A stretch of 58,353 nt of DNA from Streptohalobacillus salinus. Its GTDB lineage: Bacteria; Bacillota; Bacilli; Bacillales; Amphibacillaceae. The stretch is taken from contig NZ_QJJR01000015.1 in assembly GCF_003201605.1 (NCBI RefSeq), forward strand, positions 1 through 58,353. Direction: 5' to 3'. Both the position numbers and the translations under genes were made by a program. Under the pieces are notes generated by a model that worked only from the letters and a program-made list of their open reading frames with translations, ran no database searches and was not told the origin of the DNA. Shown here piece by piece: positions 21,059-33,482 of the stretch; positions within the stretch are counted from its first letter, which is position 1, and every line of letters starts with the position of its first letter.

Positions 21059-21495
<437 letters not shown>

Positions 21496-21501
21496 TTGCT
21501 T

Positions 21502-21530
21502 ATTATATAGAAAATATCCTTACATTGCAA
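21502..21530 (-). promoter_or_regulatory. SigA promoter of the S10-spc-alpha cluster
   Basis: Minus strand TTGCAA (21525-21530), 17-bp spacer, perfect TATAAT (21502-21507). It drives rpsJ and the genes to rplQ independently of the str operon. Confidence 0.85.
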
Positions 21531-21588
21531 GGGTTAAAGAGAAAAAGATGAATTTTTTTAAAAGAATGTTAAGACGCCGCTTTCATCG

Positions 21589-21616
21589 GTTTAAAAATAT
21601 ACATTTATACCGATAC
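21589..21616 (+). promoter_or_regulatory. Possible SigD-type promoter of the chemoreceptor operon
   Basis: Plus strand ACCGATAC (21609-21616) matches six of eight bases of the SigD -10 box GCCGATAT, with a TTTAAA stretch about 13-15 bp upstream in place of TAAA. It ends about 38 bp before the chemoreceptor start. A motility sigma factor would suit a chemotaxis gene; the spacing is not ideal. Confidence 0.35.
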
Positions 21617-21653
21617 TCCTATTAGATGTTATTAATCTAAAGGAGGAATTATT

Positions 21654-23378
21654 TTGCGCTTAAAGCTTTTAAACCGGCAATCAATTGGTCAACAATATGG
21701 TGCGATCTTTACACTCGTGCTTATTCTGTTTACCGCATCGGTTATCACCACCTATTTTTTATTGAGTGAAACCAATGAATCCATTGTCGAAACAGAAAAT
21801 ACTAACGCTGTTGTCGTGCACGTCAATGAACTGATGTCACTCTATCAAGAAAAATACGTATTTATCCCGGAGTATATTATAGAAGAAAGTGATGCTAGAC
21901 TTCTAGATTACCTCACACTAAGTTCGCAGTTTGTTGATAAAGCAAAACATGTTAGGTCATTACTTGAGACCGAAGAACAGTTATCAAGCTTCAATAAAAT
22001 CATTGAAAACAATCACTTATTAGATCAATATTACTTTACTGACGTCGTACCAAATGTACAACAAATTAACACAACCGTATTTACCGAACTCCAAACAGAA
22101 GTGAGTCAGCTTAAAAGTGACACCTTAATCGCTGGTGATGCTTTAATTGATGCATCAATCATCTCAAATGAACAATCGATCCAACAAGCTAACTCCAATA
22201 TCGAGCAAACCATATTAACGCTTGTTGCTTCTGTCGTCCTTTCCTTATTTGTATCAATTATATTAATCATTTGGATGAACCACCGCATTAAGAAAGATCT
22301 ACGTGCTGTCGTTAAAACATCTGATGCCATCAGTAATGGCGAACTAGCAACTGATGACTTAACAGCACAGGCAAGTTCAGAACTTAAGCAATTGTCCACA
22401 TCAATCAACCTAATGAAGAGAAATTTAACAGATATTCTTACTAGAGTTGGCGTTCTCTCAACAGAAGTTAACCAACAAGGACAAACTTTCGTTTCTATAG
22501 CTAAAGATGTTGAGACGGGAAGTGAGCAAGTTGCCATTACAATAGAAGAACTTGCAAATGGTGCAACAAGTCAAGCGGACGAAGCCAGTGATATTTCAGA
22601 AAAAACGAAAGCTTTCAGCGAGCGCATCGAATCCGCTCAAACGAATAGCCAACAACTCGTTACATTTTCAGCACAATCGTTAGAGACATCTGATGATGGT
22701 TATCAAAAAATGCAACAGACTAAAGATCAGATGACAACCATCACTAAAACGGTTGAACAATCCGTCACCAAAGTGGCTGATCTACAAAAAGATACCCAAG
22801 AAATCGGAAAGTTCATTGGTATTATTACCGATATAGCTGAACAAACGAATTTACTTGCACTGAACGCATCCATCGAAGCTGCCCGCGCAGGTGAATCTGG
22901 CAAAGGTTTTGCTGTAGTCGCTAACGAAGTCCGGAAACTCGCAGAGAATGTTCACGGTGCCACTGGTAACATCACTACGCTAGTTAATCATATACAAACC
23001 AACACTAAAGCGATGGTTAATGAACTAGAGACAACATTTAGCGAAGTAAATATCGGAAAAGACCAAATGGAACAGTCGAGTCAACAATTTAATAAGATAC
23101 GTTCAAATATCCAACAAATGACAACAATGGTTGATGAAATCTCAACCGTTATAAACTACTTCCAAGATGCCAGTATTGATATTAACGGATCGGTTGAAAA
23201 CATTGCAGCCATATCAGAGCAATCTGCTGCCGGCGCTGAAGAGATTTCAGCATCAGCCGCTGAACAGAAAACGGCAATGGGACAAGTCGCTACCGGTGCT
23301 GATTCACTCCAAGCATCCATTGCACAAATCGATCAGTTAATGGCGCAATTTACACTAAAGAAGGAGGGCGACGCATGA
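21654..23378 (+). CDS. Methyl-accepting chemotaxis protein (transmembrane chemoreceptor)
   Basis: 574 residues, TTG start at 21654 behind AAAGGAGGA. Order of parts: N-terminal membrane segment (about 15-36), an extracellular helical domain of about 150 residues (37-185) with many Gln/Glu, second membrane segment (about 188-210), HAMP linker (about 211-265), then a long coiled-coil signalling domain with the hairpin tip ([20 protein letters not shown] near 400, [16 protein letters not shown]) that docks CheA/CheW. No CheR-docking pentapeptide at the C-terminus. The stop overlaps the start of the downstream sugar-binding lipoprotein gene (ATGA), implying that the receptor senses a ligand-loaded binding protein. 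This is the only plus-strand operon of the window and faces the S10 operon divergently. Confidence 0.93.
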   Translation: MRLKLLNRQSIGQQYGAIFTLVLILFTASVITTYFLLSETNESIVETENTNAVVVHVNELMSLYQEKYVFIPEYIIEESDARLLDYLTLSSQFVDKAKHVRSLLETEEQLSSFNKIIENNHLLDQYYFTDVVPNVQQINTTVFTELQTEVSQLKSDTLIAGDALIDASIISNEQSIQQANSNIEQTILTLVASVVLSLFVSIILIIWMNHRIKKDLRAVVKTSDAISNGELATDDLTAQASSELKQLSTSINLMKRNLTDILTRVGVLSTEVNQQGQTFVSIAKDVETGSEQVAITIEELANGATSQADEASDISEKTKAFSERIESAQTNSQQLVTFSAQSLETSDDGYQKMQQTKDQMTTITKTVEQSVTKVADLQKDTQEIGKFIGIITDIAEQTNLLALNASIEAARAGESGKGFAVVANEVRKLAENVHGATGNITTLVNHIQTNTKAMVNELETTFSEVNIGKDQMEQSSQQFNKIRSNIQQMTTMVDEISTVINYFQDASIDINGSVENIAAISEQSAAGAEEISASAAEQKTAMGQVATGADSLQASIAQIDQLMAQFTLKKEGDA

Positions 23379-24415
23379 GACGCTTATTCACATATTTAAC
23401 CACTATCTTTATCGCGCTAATTATGATCGCTGGTTGTCAACAAGCTGATAATACAAGCGAAACAAATGAGACTGCGACCTTATCAAAACTGCAAGTTGAT
23501 CAAACAAAGCCTTACATTGGTTTTGCGATGGATACTTTGCAAGATGAACGCTGGTACCGCGATAAAGATTATTTTGAAACAGCACTTCATGACTTAGGCG
23601 CTAACGTTAAGACACTTGCCGCAAACGGTGTCCAAGAGGTACAAAACCAACAAGTCAAATTGATGATTGAAGAGGGTATTGATGTTTTAGTTATTATTCC
23701 AGCCGACGCCGAAGGCGCCAAAGAAGCCGTCGCATTAGCTGAAGCTGCAGATATTCCTGTTATTAGTTATGACAAAATGGTGATGAACGCTGCCATTGAT
23801 TACTATATTTCTTTTGACAACATAAAGGTTGGCGAACTACAAGCTACCGCTATTCTAAATGAAGTCCCTGAAGGAGACATTGCTTATGTTGGTGGGGCCC
23901 CTTCTGATAATAATGCACACCTTTTTAGAGAAGGCGCAATGAATGTCCTGCAACCTAAAATTGATGATGGCTCAATTAACCTAGTTTATGATAACTTCAC
24001 TGAGGGTTGGTCTCCCGAAGTTGCTCGTGATAATTTCCAATCCTTTTTAAATGATGCAACTGTTGACGCAGTTATAGCCGCAAATGACGGGACGGCTGGG
24101 GGTGTGATTGAAGCTCTTGGCGACAGACGTGTTCCAATCAGTGGTCAAGATGCAGAACTCGCCGCGATTCAACGCATTATTGATGGCACACAAACCATGA
24201 CGGTTTATAAATCGTTAGAGAATATTGCAAATACAGCAGCAACAAGCGCCTATGAATTGGCTATCGGTAACACCATTGAGACAAATCAGACGGTTAACAA
24301 CAACTTGACGGATGTTCCATCAATCCTACTGGACCCTGTCAGTGTAGATGTATCCAATATTGATGAAACAGTCATCCAAGAAGGTCATATTGATCCAAGT
24401 GATTTAACAAATTAA
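23375..24415 (+). CDS. XylF-like sugar-binding lipoprotein
   Basis: 346 residues. Signal peptide with lipobox IAGC (Cys 21), so a membrane-anchored extracellular binding protein, followed by a type I periplasmic-binding fold from about residue 45. Many blocks resemble the D-xylose-binding protein Xyl[87 protein letters not shown]. The YDR arginine of E. coli XylF is Lys here (YDKM), so the ligand may differ. No ABC permease or ATPase follows; the gene is translationally coupled to the chemoreceptor (4-bp overlap, AAGGAGGG ribosome site within the receptor gene). I infer a sensory rather than transport role. Xylose or a related pentose is a guess from the family. Confidence 0.88.
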   Translation: MRRLFTYLTTIFIALIMIAGCQQADNTSETNETATLSKLQVDQTKPYIGFAMDTLQDERWYRDKDYFETALHDLGANVKTLAANGVQEVQNQQVKLMIEEGIDVLVIIPADAEGAKEAVALAEAADIPVISYDKMVMNAAIDYYISFDNIKVGELQATAILNEVPEGDIAYVGGAPSDNNAHLFREGAMNVLQPKIDDGSINLVYDNFTEGWSPEVARDNFQSFLNDATVDAVIAANDGTAGGVIEALGDRRVPISGQDAELAAIQRIIDGTQTMTVYKSLENIANTAATSAYELAIGNTIETNQTVNNNLTDVPSILLDPVSVDVSNIDETVIQEGHIDPSDLTN

Positions 24416-24433
24416 TTCATCCACTAACTAATT

Positions 24434-24473
24434 AAGAAACCCCCTCACGCAGATGCATGAGGGGGTTTCTTCG
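24434..24473 (+). terminator. Terminator of the chemoreceptor operon, bidirectional stem
   Basis: Perfect 12-bp stem GAAACCCCCTCA/TGAGGGGGTTTC around a 10-nt loop, 20 bp after the lipoprotein stop. The T-rich tail is short on both sides. The stem overlaps the 3' end of the ISL3 fragment ORF on the other strand. Confidence 0.75.
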
Positions 24474-24657
24474 GCAAAACAATGACTGATATTTTCGTCT
24501 CGTTTTTAATCACTGTATAGTGTTCATTCTCAATTTCACAGTTCTCGCATTGTGTCGGTATATGCGTTAGCGTTCCTTCATAGATACAATCACCTTCAAA
24601 AATAATATTTTTATCTTGAATATCAAGTAACATTCTTATAGTATGAGATATAGACAA
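24445..24657 (-). pseudogene. ISL3-family transposase, N-terminal fragment
   Basis: A 70-codon frame whose first ~62 residues look like the N-terminal zinc-finger region of ISL3 transposases: MSISHTIRMLLDIQDKNIIF, EGTLTHIPTQCENCEIENEH, YTVIKNETKISVIVLPK. The rest of the transposase (about 350 residues, including the catalytic DDE core) is missing; the frame ends abruptly inside the terminator hairpin of the neighbouring operon (last residues KPPHASA are not family-like). Typical ISL3 proteins have a longer insert between the 'IIF' and 'GTLT' parts, so the fragment may also have an internal deletion. Identification is by recalled family pattern. Confidence 0.65.
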
Positions 24658-24735
24658 GTGAGTTCCCTCCTAGGTTGTTTTTAGTGGTAAAACCAATTCT
24701 ACAGGGTAACTCACTTGTTTTCTATATTTAAACAG
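24650..24735 (-). repeat. Inverted repeat upstream of the ISL3 fragment
   Basis: CAAGTGAGTT (24655-24664) and AACTCACTTG (24708-24717) plus flanking CCCT/AGGG and TATAGA/TCTATA blocks make a long interrupted inverted repeat enclosing the transposase ribosome site. It is probably part of the IS 5' region. The stretch beyond (to about 24830, ending near ACACCAAATATTATACAG) may hold the IS terminus, but I could not find its partner repeat. Confidence 0.5.
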
Positions 24736-24859
24736 AAAAAATGGTGCCAGTGAATATATTTTAATGGGTCATAACTGACGCATCAAAACCCCTTCACCAA
24801 CACCAAATATTATACAGCTGTTTACATACATGATCTTCTCTATAAGTCTAACCATAAGA

Positions 24860-24889
24860 AAAGAGCAGCGAATGCATTCGCTGCTCTTT
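24860..24889 (-). terminator. Terminator of the tuf transcription unit
   Basis: Perfect 30-bp palindrome with arms AAAGAGCAGCGAATG and its complement, 23 bp after the tuf stop, followed by TTCTT on the minus strand. The palindrome could stop transcription from both sides. Confidence 0.85.
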
Positions 24890-24912
24890 CATCTTGTAAA
24901 GTAAGGCTAAAC

Positions 24913-26103
<1,191 letters not shown>

Positions 26104-26190
26104 TCTATAATTCCTCCTTGTTATAAATAAAAAGTTTTATTTTTTATGACTCATATGCGAGCTCCATAAAATATGAAGCACACAATACAA

Positions 26191-26219
26191 GTTATACTTT
26201 AATTTTAGTAAAAAATCAA
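26191..26219 (-). promoter_or_regulatory. SigA promoter for tuf
   Basis: Minus strand TTGATT (26214-26219, directly adjoining the fusA stop), 17-bp spacer, TATAAC (26191-26196). It allows extra EF-Tu synthesis over the rest of the str operon. Confidence 0.65.
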
Positions 26220-28298
26220 TTATTGTCCAGTATTTTTCTTGACAATTTCTTCAGAAATACTCTTAGGTACTTCTTCATAGTGGTCGAATGTCATCGTGTA
26301 CGTACCACGACCTTGCGTATTTGAACGTAATGCCGTTGCATAACCGAACATTTCTGCAAGCGGAACGAAAGCTTTGACAACTTGTGCATTACCACGAGCT
26401 TCCATACCATCTACACGTCCACGACGTGATGTAACATCACCCATAATGTCACCCATGTATTCTTCAGGGATAACAATTTCTACTCTCATCATTGGCTCAA
26501 GTAGAGCGGGATCACATTTCGTTTTAGCGTTTTTAAGTGCCATAGATGCAGCTACTCTAAACGCCGTTTCGTTTGAATCGACATCGTGGTATGAACCATC
26601 GTATAATGTTGCTTTAACATCAATTAATGGATAACCAGCGACAACGCCGTTCTGTAGTGATTCTTTAATCCCTGCTTCAACAGAAGGAATATATTCACGC
26701 GGAACAACCCCACCGACGATGTTGTTAACAAACTCGTAACCAGCGCCTTCTTCGTTTGGCTCAAATTTAACCCAAACGTGTCCGTACTGTCCACGTCCAC
26801 CAGATTGGCGAACGAACTTACCTTCAACTTCCGCTGATTTACGGAAAGTTTCACGGTATGATACTTGTGGAGCACCAACAGTCGCTTCAACTTTGAATTC
26901 GCGACGCATACGATCAACGATGATATCAAGGTGTAATTCACCCATACCAGAGATGATTGTTTGTCCCGTTTCAACATCAGTTTCAGTTTTGAATGTTGGA
27001 TCTTCTTCAGCAAGTTTACCTAATGCGATAGACATTTTATCTTGGTCAGCTTTTGATTTTGGCTCAATTGCTACCGAGATAACTGGCTCTGGGAATTCCA
27101 TTGACTCCAAGATTACTAATTCTTTTTCGTCACATAGAGTATCTCCAGTACTTGTATCTTTAAGACCAACAGCACCCGCGATATCACCCGCGAATACTTC
27201 AGCAATTTCTTCACGAGAGTTTGCGTGCATTTGTAGGATACGACCTACACGTTCACGTTTACCTTTAGAAGAGTTTTTCACGTATGAACCTGCTTTTAAT
27301 GTACCAGAGTACACACGGAAGAACGTTAATTTACCAACAAATGGGTCTGTTGCAACTTTAAATGCTAACGCAGAGAACGGCTCTGAGTCATCAGCATGAC
27401 GTTTGATTGGCTCTTCAGTCTCAGGAACAATTCCTTCGATTGCAGCAATATCAAGTGGTGATGGGAGGTAATCTACAACCGCATCAATCATTAATTGTAC
27501 ACCTTTGTTTTTGAAAGCTGAACCACAAATTACTGGATAGAAATCAACAGACAATGTCGCTTTACGGATTGCTGCTTTAATCTCTTCCTCTGTGAATTCT
27601 TCACCCTCAAGGTAACGCATCATCATGTCTTCATCTAGTTCTGCTACAGCTTCAATCAATGTTCCGCGTAACTCTTCAGCTTTTTCTTGAAGTTCCGCAG
27701 GAATTTCTCTTGATTCTGCACGTGTTCCCAAATCATCTTCGTAGTAGAATGCTTTCATGGTAACAAGGTCAATAATACCTTCGAAATCATCTTCAGCACC
27801 AATTGGATATTGGATTGGGTGAGCGTTAGCTCCTAGACGGTCTACCATTGTACCTACTGAGTACATAAAATCTGCACCTGTTTTATCCATCTTGTTGACG
27901 AATACAACACGAGGTACACCATATGTTGTCGCTTGACGCCATACAGTTTCTGTTTGTGGTTCAACACCTGATTGTGCATCAAGTACGGCTACCGCACCAT
28001 CAAGTACACGAAGTGAACGTTCAACCTCAACTGTGAAGTCTACGTGTCCTGGTGTATCGATAATGTTAATTCGGTGACCTTTCCACTGAGCAGTAGTCGC
28101 AGCAGAGGTAATAGTAATACCACGCTCTTGCTCTTGTTCCATCCAGTCCATTTGTGAAGCACCTTCATGCGTTTCACCAATTTTGTGGATACGACCAGTA
28201 TAGAATAAAATACGCTCAGTAGCTGTTGTTTTACCGGCATCGATGTGAGCCATGATCCCGATATTACGCGTATTCTCCAAGGAGAATTCTCTAGGCAT
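26220..28298 (-). CDS. fusA: Elongation factor G
   Basis: Translocation GTPase. 692 residues, the same as B. subtilis. G1 AHIDAGKTT near residue 17, switch [11 protein letters not shown]4 NKMDKTGA, and domain IV with the [11 protein letters not shown] block. Downstream of rpsG by about 107 bp; that gap contains a strong terminator-like hairpin (28354-28404). No change at positions I could link to fusidic acid resistance was assessed. Confidence 0.98.
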   Translation of the reverse strand: MPREFSLENTRNIGIMAHIDAGKTTATERILFYTGRIHKIGETHEGASQMDWMEQEQERGITITSAATTAQWKGHRINIIDTPGHVDFTVEVERSLRVLDGAVAVLDAQSGVEPQTETVWRQATTYGVPRVVFVNKMDKTGADFMYSVGTMVDRLGANAHPIQYPIGAEDDFEGIIDLVTMKAFYYEDDLGTRAESREIPAELQEKAEELRGTLIEAVAELDEDMMMRYLEGEEFTEEEIKAAIRKATLSVDFYPVICGSAFKNKGVQLMIDAVVDYLPSPLDIAAIEGIVPETEEPIKRHADDSEPFSALAFKVATDPFVGKLTFFRVYSGTLKAGSYVKNSSKGKRERVGRILQMHANSREEIAEVFAGDIAGAVGLKDTSTGDTLCDEKELVILESMEFPEPVISVAIEPKSKADQDKMSIALGKLAEEDPTFKTETDVETGQTIISGMGELHLDIIVDRMRREFKVEATVGAPQVSYRETFRKSAEVEGKFVRQSGGRGQYGHVWVKFEPNEEGAGYEFVNNIVGGVVPREYIPSVEAGIKESLQNGVVAGYPLIDVKATLYDGSYHDVDSNETAFRVAASMALKNAKTKCDPALLEPMMRVEIVIPEEYMGDIMGDVTSRRGRVDGMEARGNAQVVKAFVPLAEMFGYATALRSNTQGRGTYTMTFDHYEEVPKSISEEIVKKNTGQ

Positions 28299-28353
28299 AT
28301 GTGTTTCTCCTTCCTCTTATCTAAATCTTTTGAATTTTTAAGTTCTGACACAC

Positions 28354-28404
28354 AAAAAATCTCGAGTTGATGTTATTCAGTGTACTGAATAACATCAAGA
28401 GATT
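28354..28404 (-). terminator. Terminator-like hairpin between rpsG and fusA
   Basis: Starts 2 nt after the rpsG stop. Inner perfect 15-bp stem TTGATGTTATTCAGT/ACTGAATAACATCAA plus outer AATCTC/GAGATT, then six T on the minus strand (A run 28354-28359). It should partly terminate str-operon transcripts before fusA. Confidence 0.8.
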
Positions 28405-28405
28405 A

Positions 28406-28876
28406 TTACCAACGGTAGTGAGCAAACGCTTTGTTTGCATCTGCCATTTTATGCATATCTTCACGTTTCTTAACTGCTGCACCAGTGTTGTTAGATGCAT
28501 CAAGAATTTCGTTAGCTAGGCGCTCTTCCATTGTTTTTTCTCCGCGTAAGCGTGAGTAGTTAACAATGTAACGAAGACCTAATGCTTGACGACGTTCTGG
28601 ACGTACTTCAACTGGTACTTGATAGTTAGAACCACCAACACGGCGAGCACGTACTTCAAGTACAGGCATAACATTCTTCATTGCTTGTTCGAACACTTCA
28701 ATAGCAGGTTGACCGCTACGTTCTTGAACAGCTTCGAATGCTGAGTAAAGAATTTTTTGAGACTGTCCTCTTTTTCCATCAACCATCATTTGGTTGATCA
28801 AACGAGTTACAAGTTTTGAGTTGTATAACGGATCTGGTAAGACATCACGTTTTGCTACAGGACCTTTACGTGGCAT
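28406..28876 (-). CDS. rpsG: 30S ribosomal protein S7
   Basis: Primary head-assembly protein at the E site. 156 residues as in B. subtilis: [60 protein letters not shown] and the C-terminal [24 protein letters not shown] precedes ATG 28876. 45 bp after rpsL. Confidence 0.98.
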   Translation of the reverse strand: MPRKGPVAKRDVLPDPLYNSKLVTRLINQMMVDGKRGQSQKILYSAFEAVQERSGQPAIEVFEQAMKNVMPVLEVRARRVGGSNYQVPVEVRPERRQALGLRYIVNYSRLRGEKTMEERLANEILDASNNTGAAVKKREDMHKMADANKAFAHYRW

Positions 28877-28921
28877 AGTCTAACCTCCTTTCATATAGTA
28901 GAATTTATCGATTGTTTTAAA

Positions 28922-29341
28922 TTATTTTGCTGCTTTAGGGCGTTTTGTACCGTATTTAGAACGGCCTTGCATACGTCCATCAACACCAGCTGTATCTAAC
29001 GCACCACGTACAACATGGTAGCGCACACCAGGTAAATCTTTAACACGTCCTCCACGAATTAACACGACACTGTGCTCTTGAAGGTTGTGACCAATACCAG
29101 GAATATAAGCAGTTACCTCGATACCATTTGTCAAACGCACACGTGCATATTTACGTAGCGCCGAGTTAGGTTTCTTAGGCGTTAACGTACCAACACGCGT
29201 ACAAACACCGCGTTTTTGTGGAGATGATTGGTTCGTTAAAGATTTCTTGAAACTGTTATAACCTTTATTTAAAGCTGGTGAGTCAGACTTTTTAGTCTTT
29301 GTCACACGGCCTTTACGTACTAATTGATTAATTGTTGGCAT
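28922..29341 (-). CDS. rpsL: 30S ribosomal protein S12
   Basis: Decoding-centre protein. 139 residues: [20 protein letters not shown], then [20 protein letters not shown] and [20 protein letters not shown]. Both streptomycin-determinant lysines (in TPKKPNS and in GRVKDLPG) are the wild-type residues, predicting a susceptible ribosome. First conserved gene of the str operon after the L7Ae-type gene. Confidence 0.98.
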   Translation of the reverse strand: MPTINQLVRKGRVTKTKKSDSPALNKGYNSFKKSLTNQSSPQKRGVCTRVGTLTPKKPNSALRKYARVRLTNGIEVTAYIPGIGHNLQEHSVVLIRGGRVKDLPGVRYHVVRGALDTAGVDGRMQGRSKYGTKRPKAAK

Positions 29342-29449
29342 AACTTGTTCCTCCTCTCGTTACGTTTTGTAATACCACACATCCAGGTGGTTCATTTATA
29401 AGCAAAAAACAAAGCCTTCGTAAATCAACACCGTCAATTTACCAAAACC

Positions 29450-29701
29450 TTATTGCTTTATCGCTACGGCTGCTGTACCTACATCAATTCCACACGCTTT
29501 GCCTAATCGCTTCTTTGAATCGACCAGAGCATAAGGAATCTCCGTTTTATCAGCTAAATGAATGAGCTTGTTTATCATATAAGGATCAATGTCCTCTGCA
29601 ATAATCAACTCTTTCACATCGCCACTTTTAATCGCTTTGATCGTTTGTTTAGTCCCAATGACTAGACGATCACTTGCTAGAATGACTTTTTCATAAGACA
29701 T
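29450..29701 (-). CDS. rplGB: L7Ae-type ribosome-associated RNA-binding protein
   Basis: 83 residues from ATG 29701 (MSYEKVILASDRLVIGTKQT), 8 nt after GGAGG; two upstream in-frame ATGs (29716, 29707) are badly spaced. L7Ae/L30e fold with IGTKQTIKAIKSGDVKELII, IPYALVDSKKRLGKACGIDV and the closing AAVAIK. The family (YbxF) binds kink-turn RNA and associates with the 70S ribosome; the physiological role is unclear. Standard slot between rpoC and rpsL; has its own promoter. Confidence 0.93.
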   Translation of the reverse strand: MSYEKVILASDRLVIGTKQTIKAIKSGDVKELIIAEDIDPYMINKLIHLADKTEIPYALVDSKKRLGKACGIDVGTAAVAIKQ

Positions 29702-29746
29702 TTTCATATCCTCCAAAGCATTTAAAGTAACAGAAGCACCTTGAAT

Positions 29747-29775
29747 ATAGTACCATCCAGCAAAGTAAATGTCAA
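29747..29775 (-). promoter_or_regulatory. SigA promoter of the L7Ae-rpsL-rpsG-fusA unit
   Basis: Minus strand perfect TTGACA (29770-29775), 17-bp spacer, TACTAT (29747-29752). The spacer end CTGGATGG (minus strand, 29753-29760) is half of an 8-bp inverted repeat whose other half lies at 29808-29815. Confidence 0.75.
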
Positions 29776-29836
29776 CTTAATTTAAGAAAAATCATTAACT
29801 CTTTTCACTGGATGGCCCATTGTTCAAAGTAAAATT

Positions 29837-32800
29837 CTATTCCACAGTTTCTTCGTTGTCCGCTTCATCTTCCACAACGTTCACAACCGGTTTTTCCGTT
29901 TGTGCTTCGATTTTACGGTAACGTTGCATACCCGTACCTGCCGGTACAAGTTTACCAATGATGACATTTTCTTTAAGACCAAGTAATTCATCACGTTTAC
30001 CTTTAATCGCCGCATCCGTTAAGACGCGCGTTGTTTCTTGGAATGACGCCGCTGATAAGAATGAGTCTGTCTCAAGTGATGCTTTCGTAATCCCAAGCAA
30101 TACTGGACGACCAACTGCTGGTTCTTTTTGATCTAACAATGCTTTCTTATTTGCTTCTTTAAATTGGTGAATCTCAATCAATGCACCTGGAAGAACTTCT
30201 GTTTCACCAGCATCTGAGATACGCACTTTACGTAACATCTGGCGCACCATTACTTCTACGTGTTTGTCACCGATTTCTACCCCTTGCATCCGGTATACTT
30301 TCTGAACTTCTTTAAGAAGATATGACTGGACGCCATCGACACCTTGGAACTTAAGCAATTCTTTCGGGTCAATCGAACCTTCTGTTAAAGCGCCACCTGA
30401 AACAACGGTATCACCAACAACGACATTAACACGCGCACCGTAAGGAACCGTGTACGTACGCGATTCGATAGCCCCTTGAACGACAATTTCTTGTTTTTCT
30501 TTTACTTCGGTAATGTCTGATACTGTGCCATCAATCTCGCTAATAAGCGCTTGACCTTTTGGATTACGCGCTTCAAAAATCTCTTGGATACGCGGTAAAC
30601 CTTGGGTAATATCCGAACCAGCAACACCACCGGTGTGGAATGTACGCATCGTTAGCTGTGTACCTGGCTCACCGATTGATTGAGCAGCGATAATACCTAC
30701 AGCTTCACCAACTTCAACCTCTTGACCAGTAGCTAAGTTACGTCCATAACACTTCTTACATGCACCGTGTTTTGTGTTACATGTAAAGACCGTCCGAATC
30801 GTTACTTCTTCAATACCTGCATCAATGATTTGTTTCGCAATTTCCTCACTAATGAATGCATCGCGTTCAACTAATACGGCTTTTGTTTCTGGGTGACGAA
30901 CGGTTTGGAATGCCGTCCGACCAATTAAACGGTCAGCTAAAGGCTCAATTACTTCTGTTCCTTCTTTAATCGCTGAAACAGTTAAACCACGATCCGTATG
31001 ACAGTCGTCTTCACGAACAATCACATCTTGTGCAACATCAACTAGACGACGTGTTAAGTAACCGGAATCCGCCGTTTTTAGTGCTGTATCGGCTAAACCT
31101 TTACGCGCACCGTGCGTTGAAATAAAGTACTCTAAGACCGTTAAACCTTCACGGAAACTTGATTTAATCGGTAACTCAATGATACGACCAGCCGGGTTGG
31201 CCATCAGACCACGCATCCCTGCAAGTTGGGTAAAGTTAGATGCATTACCACGCGCACCAGAGTCACTCATCATAAAGATTGGGTTTCTGTGACTTAATGA
31301 TTTCATCAATTTATCTTGAATAACGTCTTTTGCTTGTGACCAAATTGCAATCACTCGTTCATAACGCTCATCTTCAGTGATTAAACCACGACGGAATTGT
31401 TTCATAACTTTATCAACTTTTCCTTGTGCTTCATCTAAGATTTCTTGTTTTTCCGCAAGTACAACGATATCCGCCACACCTACAGTAATACCCGCTTGTG
31501 TTGAGTATTTGAAACCTAAGTCTTTCATCTTATCAAGCATTTTAGATGTTTCACTGATCTTAAAGCGTTTAAAGACTTCAGCGATGATATCACCTAGAAT
31601 ACCTTTTTTGAACGGCAGGATCCGTTCGCGATTTTTGATATCTTCCTTGATGTCCGTTCCTTTAGCTACGAAGTAATGCTCTGGCGTTTTAACTTCTAAG
31701 TTAAAAGCTGTTGGCTCATTCATGTAAGGGAATGACTCAGGCAAGATCGAGTTGAATATTAATTTACCGATTGTTGTGATTAACAATTGATCTTTTTGTT
31801 CGTCCGTGAAGTTTGCTTTACCTAGTGATGATGCTTGAACTGCAATTCGCGTGTGCAAGTGTGCATAACCATTGTGATAAGCAAGCATTGCCTCATCAAT
31901 GTTTTTGAAGACTAACCCTTCACCGATTGCACCTTCACGTTCTAAGGTAAGGTAGTAGTTACCAAGTACCATATCCTGTGATGGTGTTACAACTGGCTTA
32001 CCATCTTTAGGGTTCAAGATGTTTTGTGCCGCTAACATAAGAATGCGTGCTTCAGCTTGCGCTTCTGCAGATAACGGAACGTGAACAGCCATTTGGTCTC
32101 CATCAAAGTCAGCGTTATAAGCTGTACAAACTAATGGGTGCAAACGAATCGCACGGCCTTCTACTAAGGTAGGTTCAAATGCTTGAATACCTAGACGGTG
32201 AAGCGTTGGAGCACGGTTCAGCAAGACTGGGTGTTCACTAATCACATCTTCAAGGACTTCCCAAACTTCGTCATGAAGACGTTCGATTTTACGTTTTGCA
32301 GATTTAATATTGTGTGCAAGTCCGCGTTCAACGAGTTCTTTCATAATAAATGGTTTGAATAATTCAACAGCCATTTCTTTTGGTAGACCACATTGATACA
32401 TTTTAAGGTTAGGACCAACGACGATAACTGAACGACCAGAATAATCGACACGTTTACCTAGTAAGTTTTGACGGAAACGCCCTTGTTTACCTTTAAGCAT
32501 GTGCGATAACGATTTAAGTGGACGGTTACCTGGTCCCGTTACCGGACGACCACGACGACCGTTATCAATTAACGCATCGACCGCTTCTTGTAACATACGT
32601 TTCTCATTTTGCACGATAATATTTGGTGCGCCTAAATCAAGCAGACGCTTCAAACGGTTATTACGGTTAATCACCCGACGGTATAAATCATTTAAATCTG
32701 ACGTTGCAAAACGTCCACCATCTAATTGAACCATTGGACGAATTTCCGGAGGAATAATCGGTAACACATCAAGAATCATCCATGATGGGTTATTACCTGA

Positions 32801-33454
32801 GTGTCTAAATGCTTCTACAACCTCTAAACGTTTAATCGCACGTGTACGACGTTGACCTTGTGCTGATTTTAACTCTTCACGTAACAACTCGACCTCTTTT
32901 TCTAAGTCGATATCTTGTAAGATTTTCTTGACTGCTTCTGCACCCATTTGGGCGTGGAAGCCTTGACCGTACTTATCACGATAAGCGCGGTACTCTTTTT
33001 CCGACAGTAATTGTTTCTTTTCTAAAGCCGTCTCACCTGGGTCGGTAACGATATAGGCAGCAAAGTAGATAACTTCTTCAAGTGCTCTTGGTGACATATC
33101 AAGAATAAGTCCCATACGACTTGGAATCCCTTTAAAGTACCAAATATGTGATACAGGTGCTGCAAGTTCAATGTGTCCCATCCGCTCACGACGCACTTTT
33201 GATTTCGTTACTTCAACACCACAACGATCACAAACAACGCCTTTGTAACGTACACGTTTGTACTTTCCACAATGACATTCCCAATCTTTTTGTGGACCGA
33301 AAATTCTTTCGCAGAACAAACCATCTTTTTCTGGTTTTAACGTACGGTAGTTAATCGTTTCTGGTTTTTTTACTTCCCCATATGACCATGATCGAATTTT
33401 GTCTGGTGATGCCAAACCTATTTTCATAAATTCGAAATTATTTACATCTAGCAA
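29837..33454 (-). CDS. rpoC: RNA polymerase beta' subunit
   Basis: Catalytic subunit holding the active-site magnesium. 1205 residues (about 1199 in B. subtilis). N-terminal zinc ribbon [20 protein letters not shown] near 60-79, catalytic [16 protein letters not shown] near 448, second zinc cluster with [11 protein letters not shown] near 890, and the trigger-loop region [13 protein letters not shown]. No large lineage insertions. Start TTG or ATG near 33454 follows AAGGGAGG. It lies 80 bp after rpoB, with a hairpin between. Confidence 0.98.
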   Translation of the reverse strand: MLDVNNFEFMKIGLASPDKIRSWSYGEVKKPETINYRTLKPEKDGLFCERIFGPQKDWECHCGKYKRVRYKGVVCDRCGVEVTKSKVRRERMGHIELAAPVSHIWYFKGIPSRMGLILDMSPRALEEVIYFAAYIVTDPGETALEKKQLLSEKEYRAYRDKYGQGFHAQMGAEAVKKILQDIDLEKEVELLREELKSAQGQRRTRAIKRLEVVEAFRHSGNNPSWMILDVLPIIPPEIRPMVQLDGGRFATSDLNDLYRRVINRNNRLKRLLDLGAPNIIVQNEKRMLQEAVDALIDNGRRGRPVTGPGNRPLKSLSHMLKGKQGRFRQNLLGKRVDYSGRSVIVVGPNLKMYQCGLPKEMAVELFKPFIMKELVERGLAHNIKSAKRKIERLHDEVWEVLEDVISEHPVLLNRAPTLHRLGIQAFEPTLVEGRAIRLHPLVCTAYNADFDGDQMAVHVPLSAEAQAEARILMLAAQNILNPKDGKPVVTPSQDMVLGNYYLTLEREGAIGEGLVFKNIDEAMLAYHNGYAHLHTRIAVQASSLGKANFTDEQKDQLLITTIGKLIFNSILPESFPYMNEPTAFNLEVKTPEHYFVAKGTDIKEDIKNRERILPFKKGILGDIIAEVFKRFKISETSKMLDKMKDLGFKYSTQAGITVGVADIVVLAEKQEILDEAQGKVDKVMKQFRRGLITEDERYERVIAIWSQAKDVIQDKLMKSLSHRNPIFMMSDSGARGNASNFTQLAGMRGLMANPAGRIIELPIKSSFREGLTVLEYFISTHGARKGLADTALKTADSGYLTRRLVDVAQDVIVREDDCHTDRGLTVSAIKEGTEVIEPLADRLIGRTAFQTVRHPETKAVLVERDAFISEEIAKQIIDAGIEEVTIRTVFTCNTKHGACKKCYGRNLATGQEVEVGEAVGIIAAQSIGEPGTQLTMRTFHTGGVAGSDITQGLPRIQEIFEARNPKGQALISEIDGTVSDITEVKEKQEIVVQGAIESRTYTVPYGARVNVVVGDTVVSGGALTEGSIDPKELLKFQGVDGVQSYLLKEVQKVYRMQGVEIGDKHVEVMVRQMLRKVRISDAGETEVLPGALIEIHQFKEANKKALLDQKEPAVGRPVLLGITKASLETDSFLSAASFQETTRVLTDAAIKGKRDELLGLKENVIIGKLVPAGTGMQRYRKIEAQTEKPVVNVVEDEADNEETVE

Positions 33455-33482
33455 GGGGTCAACCTCCCTTTTAGTATGTGGT

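Noticed and set aside
22106-22537. 143-codon minus-strand ORF inside the chemoreceptor gene
   Set aside because: Antisense shadow of a well supported coding gene, with no family resemblance or start signal.
24658-24912. Possible gene between the ISL3 fragment and tuf
   Set aside because: No frame of useful length; only the inverted repeat, possible IS end and the tuf terminator are seen.
26893-27399. 168-codon plus-strand ORF inside fusA
   Set aside because: Antisense frame of the strongly conserved EF-G gene; Ser/Ile-rich shadow composition.
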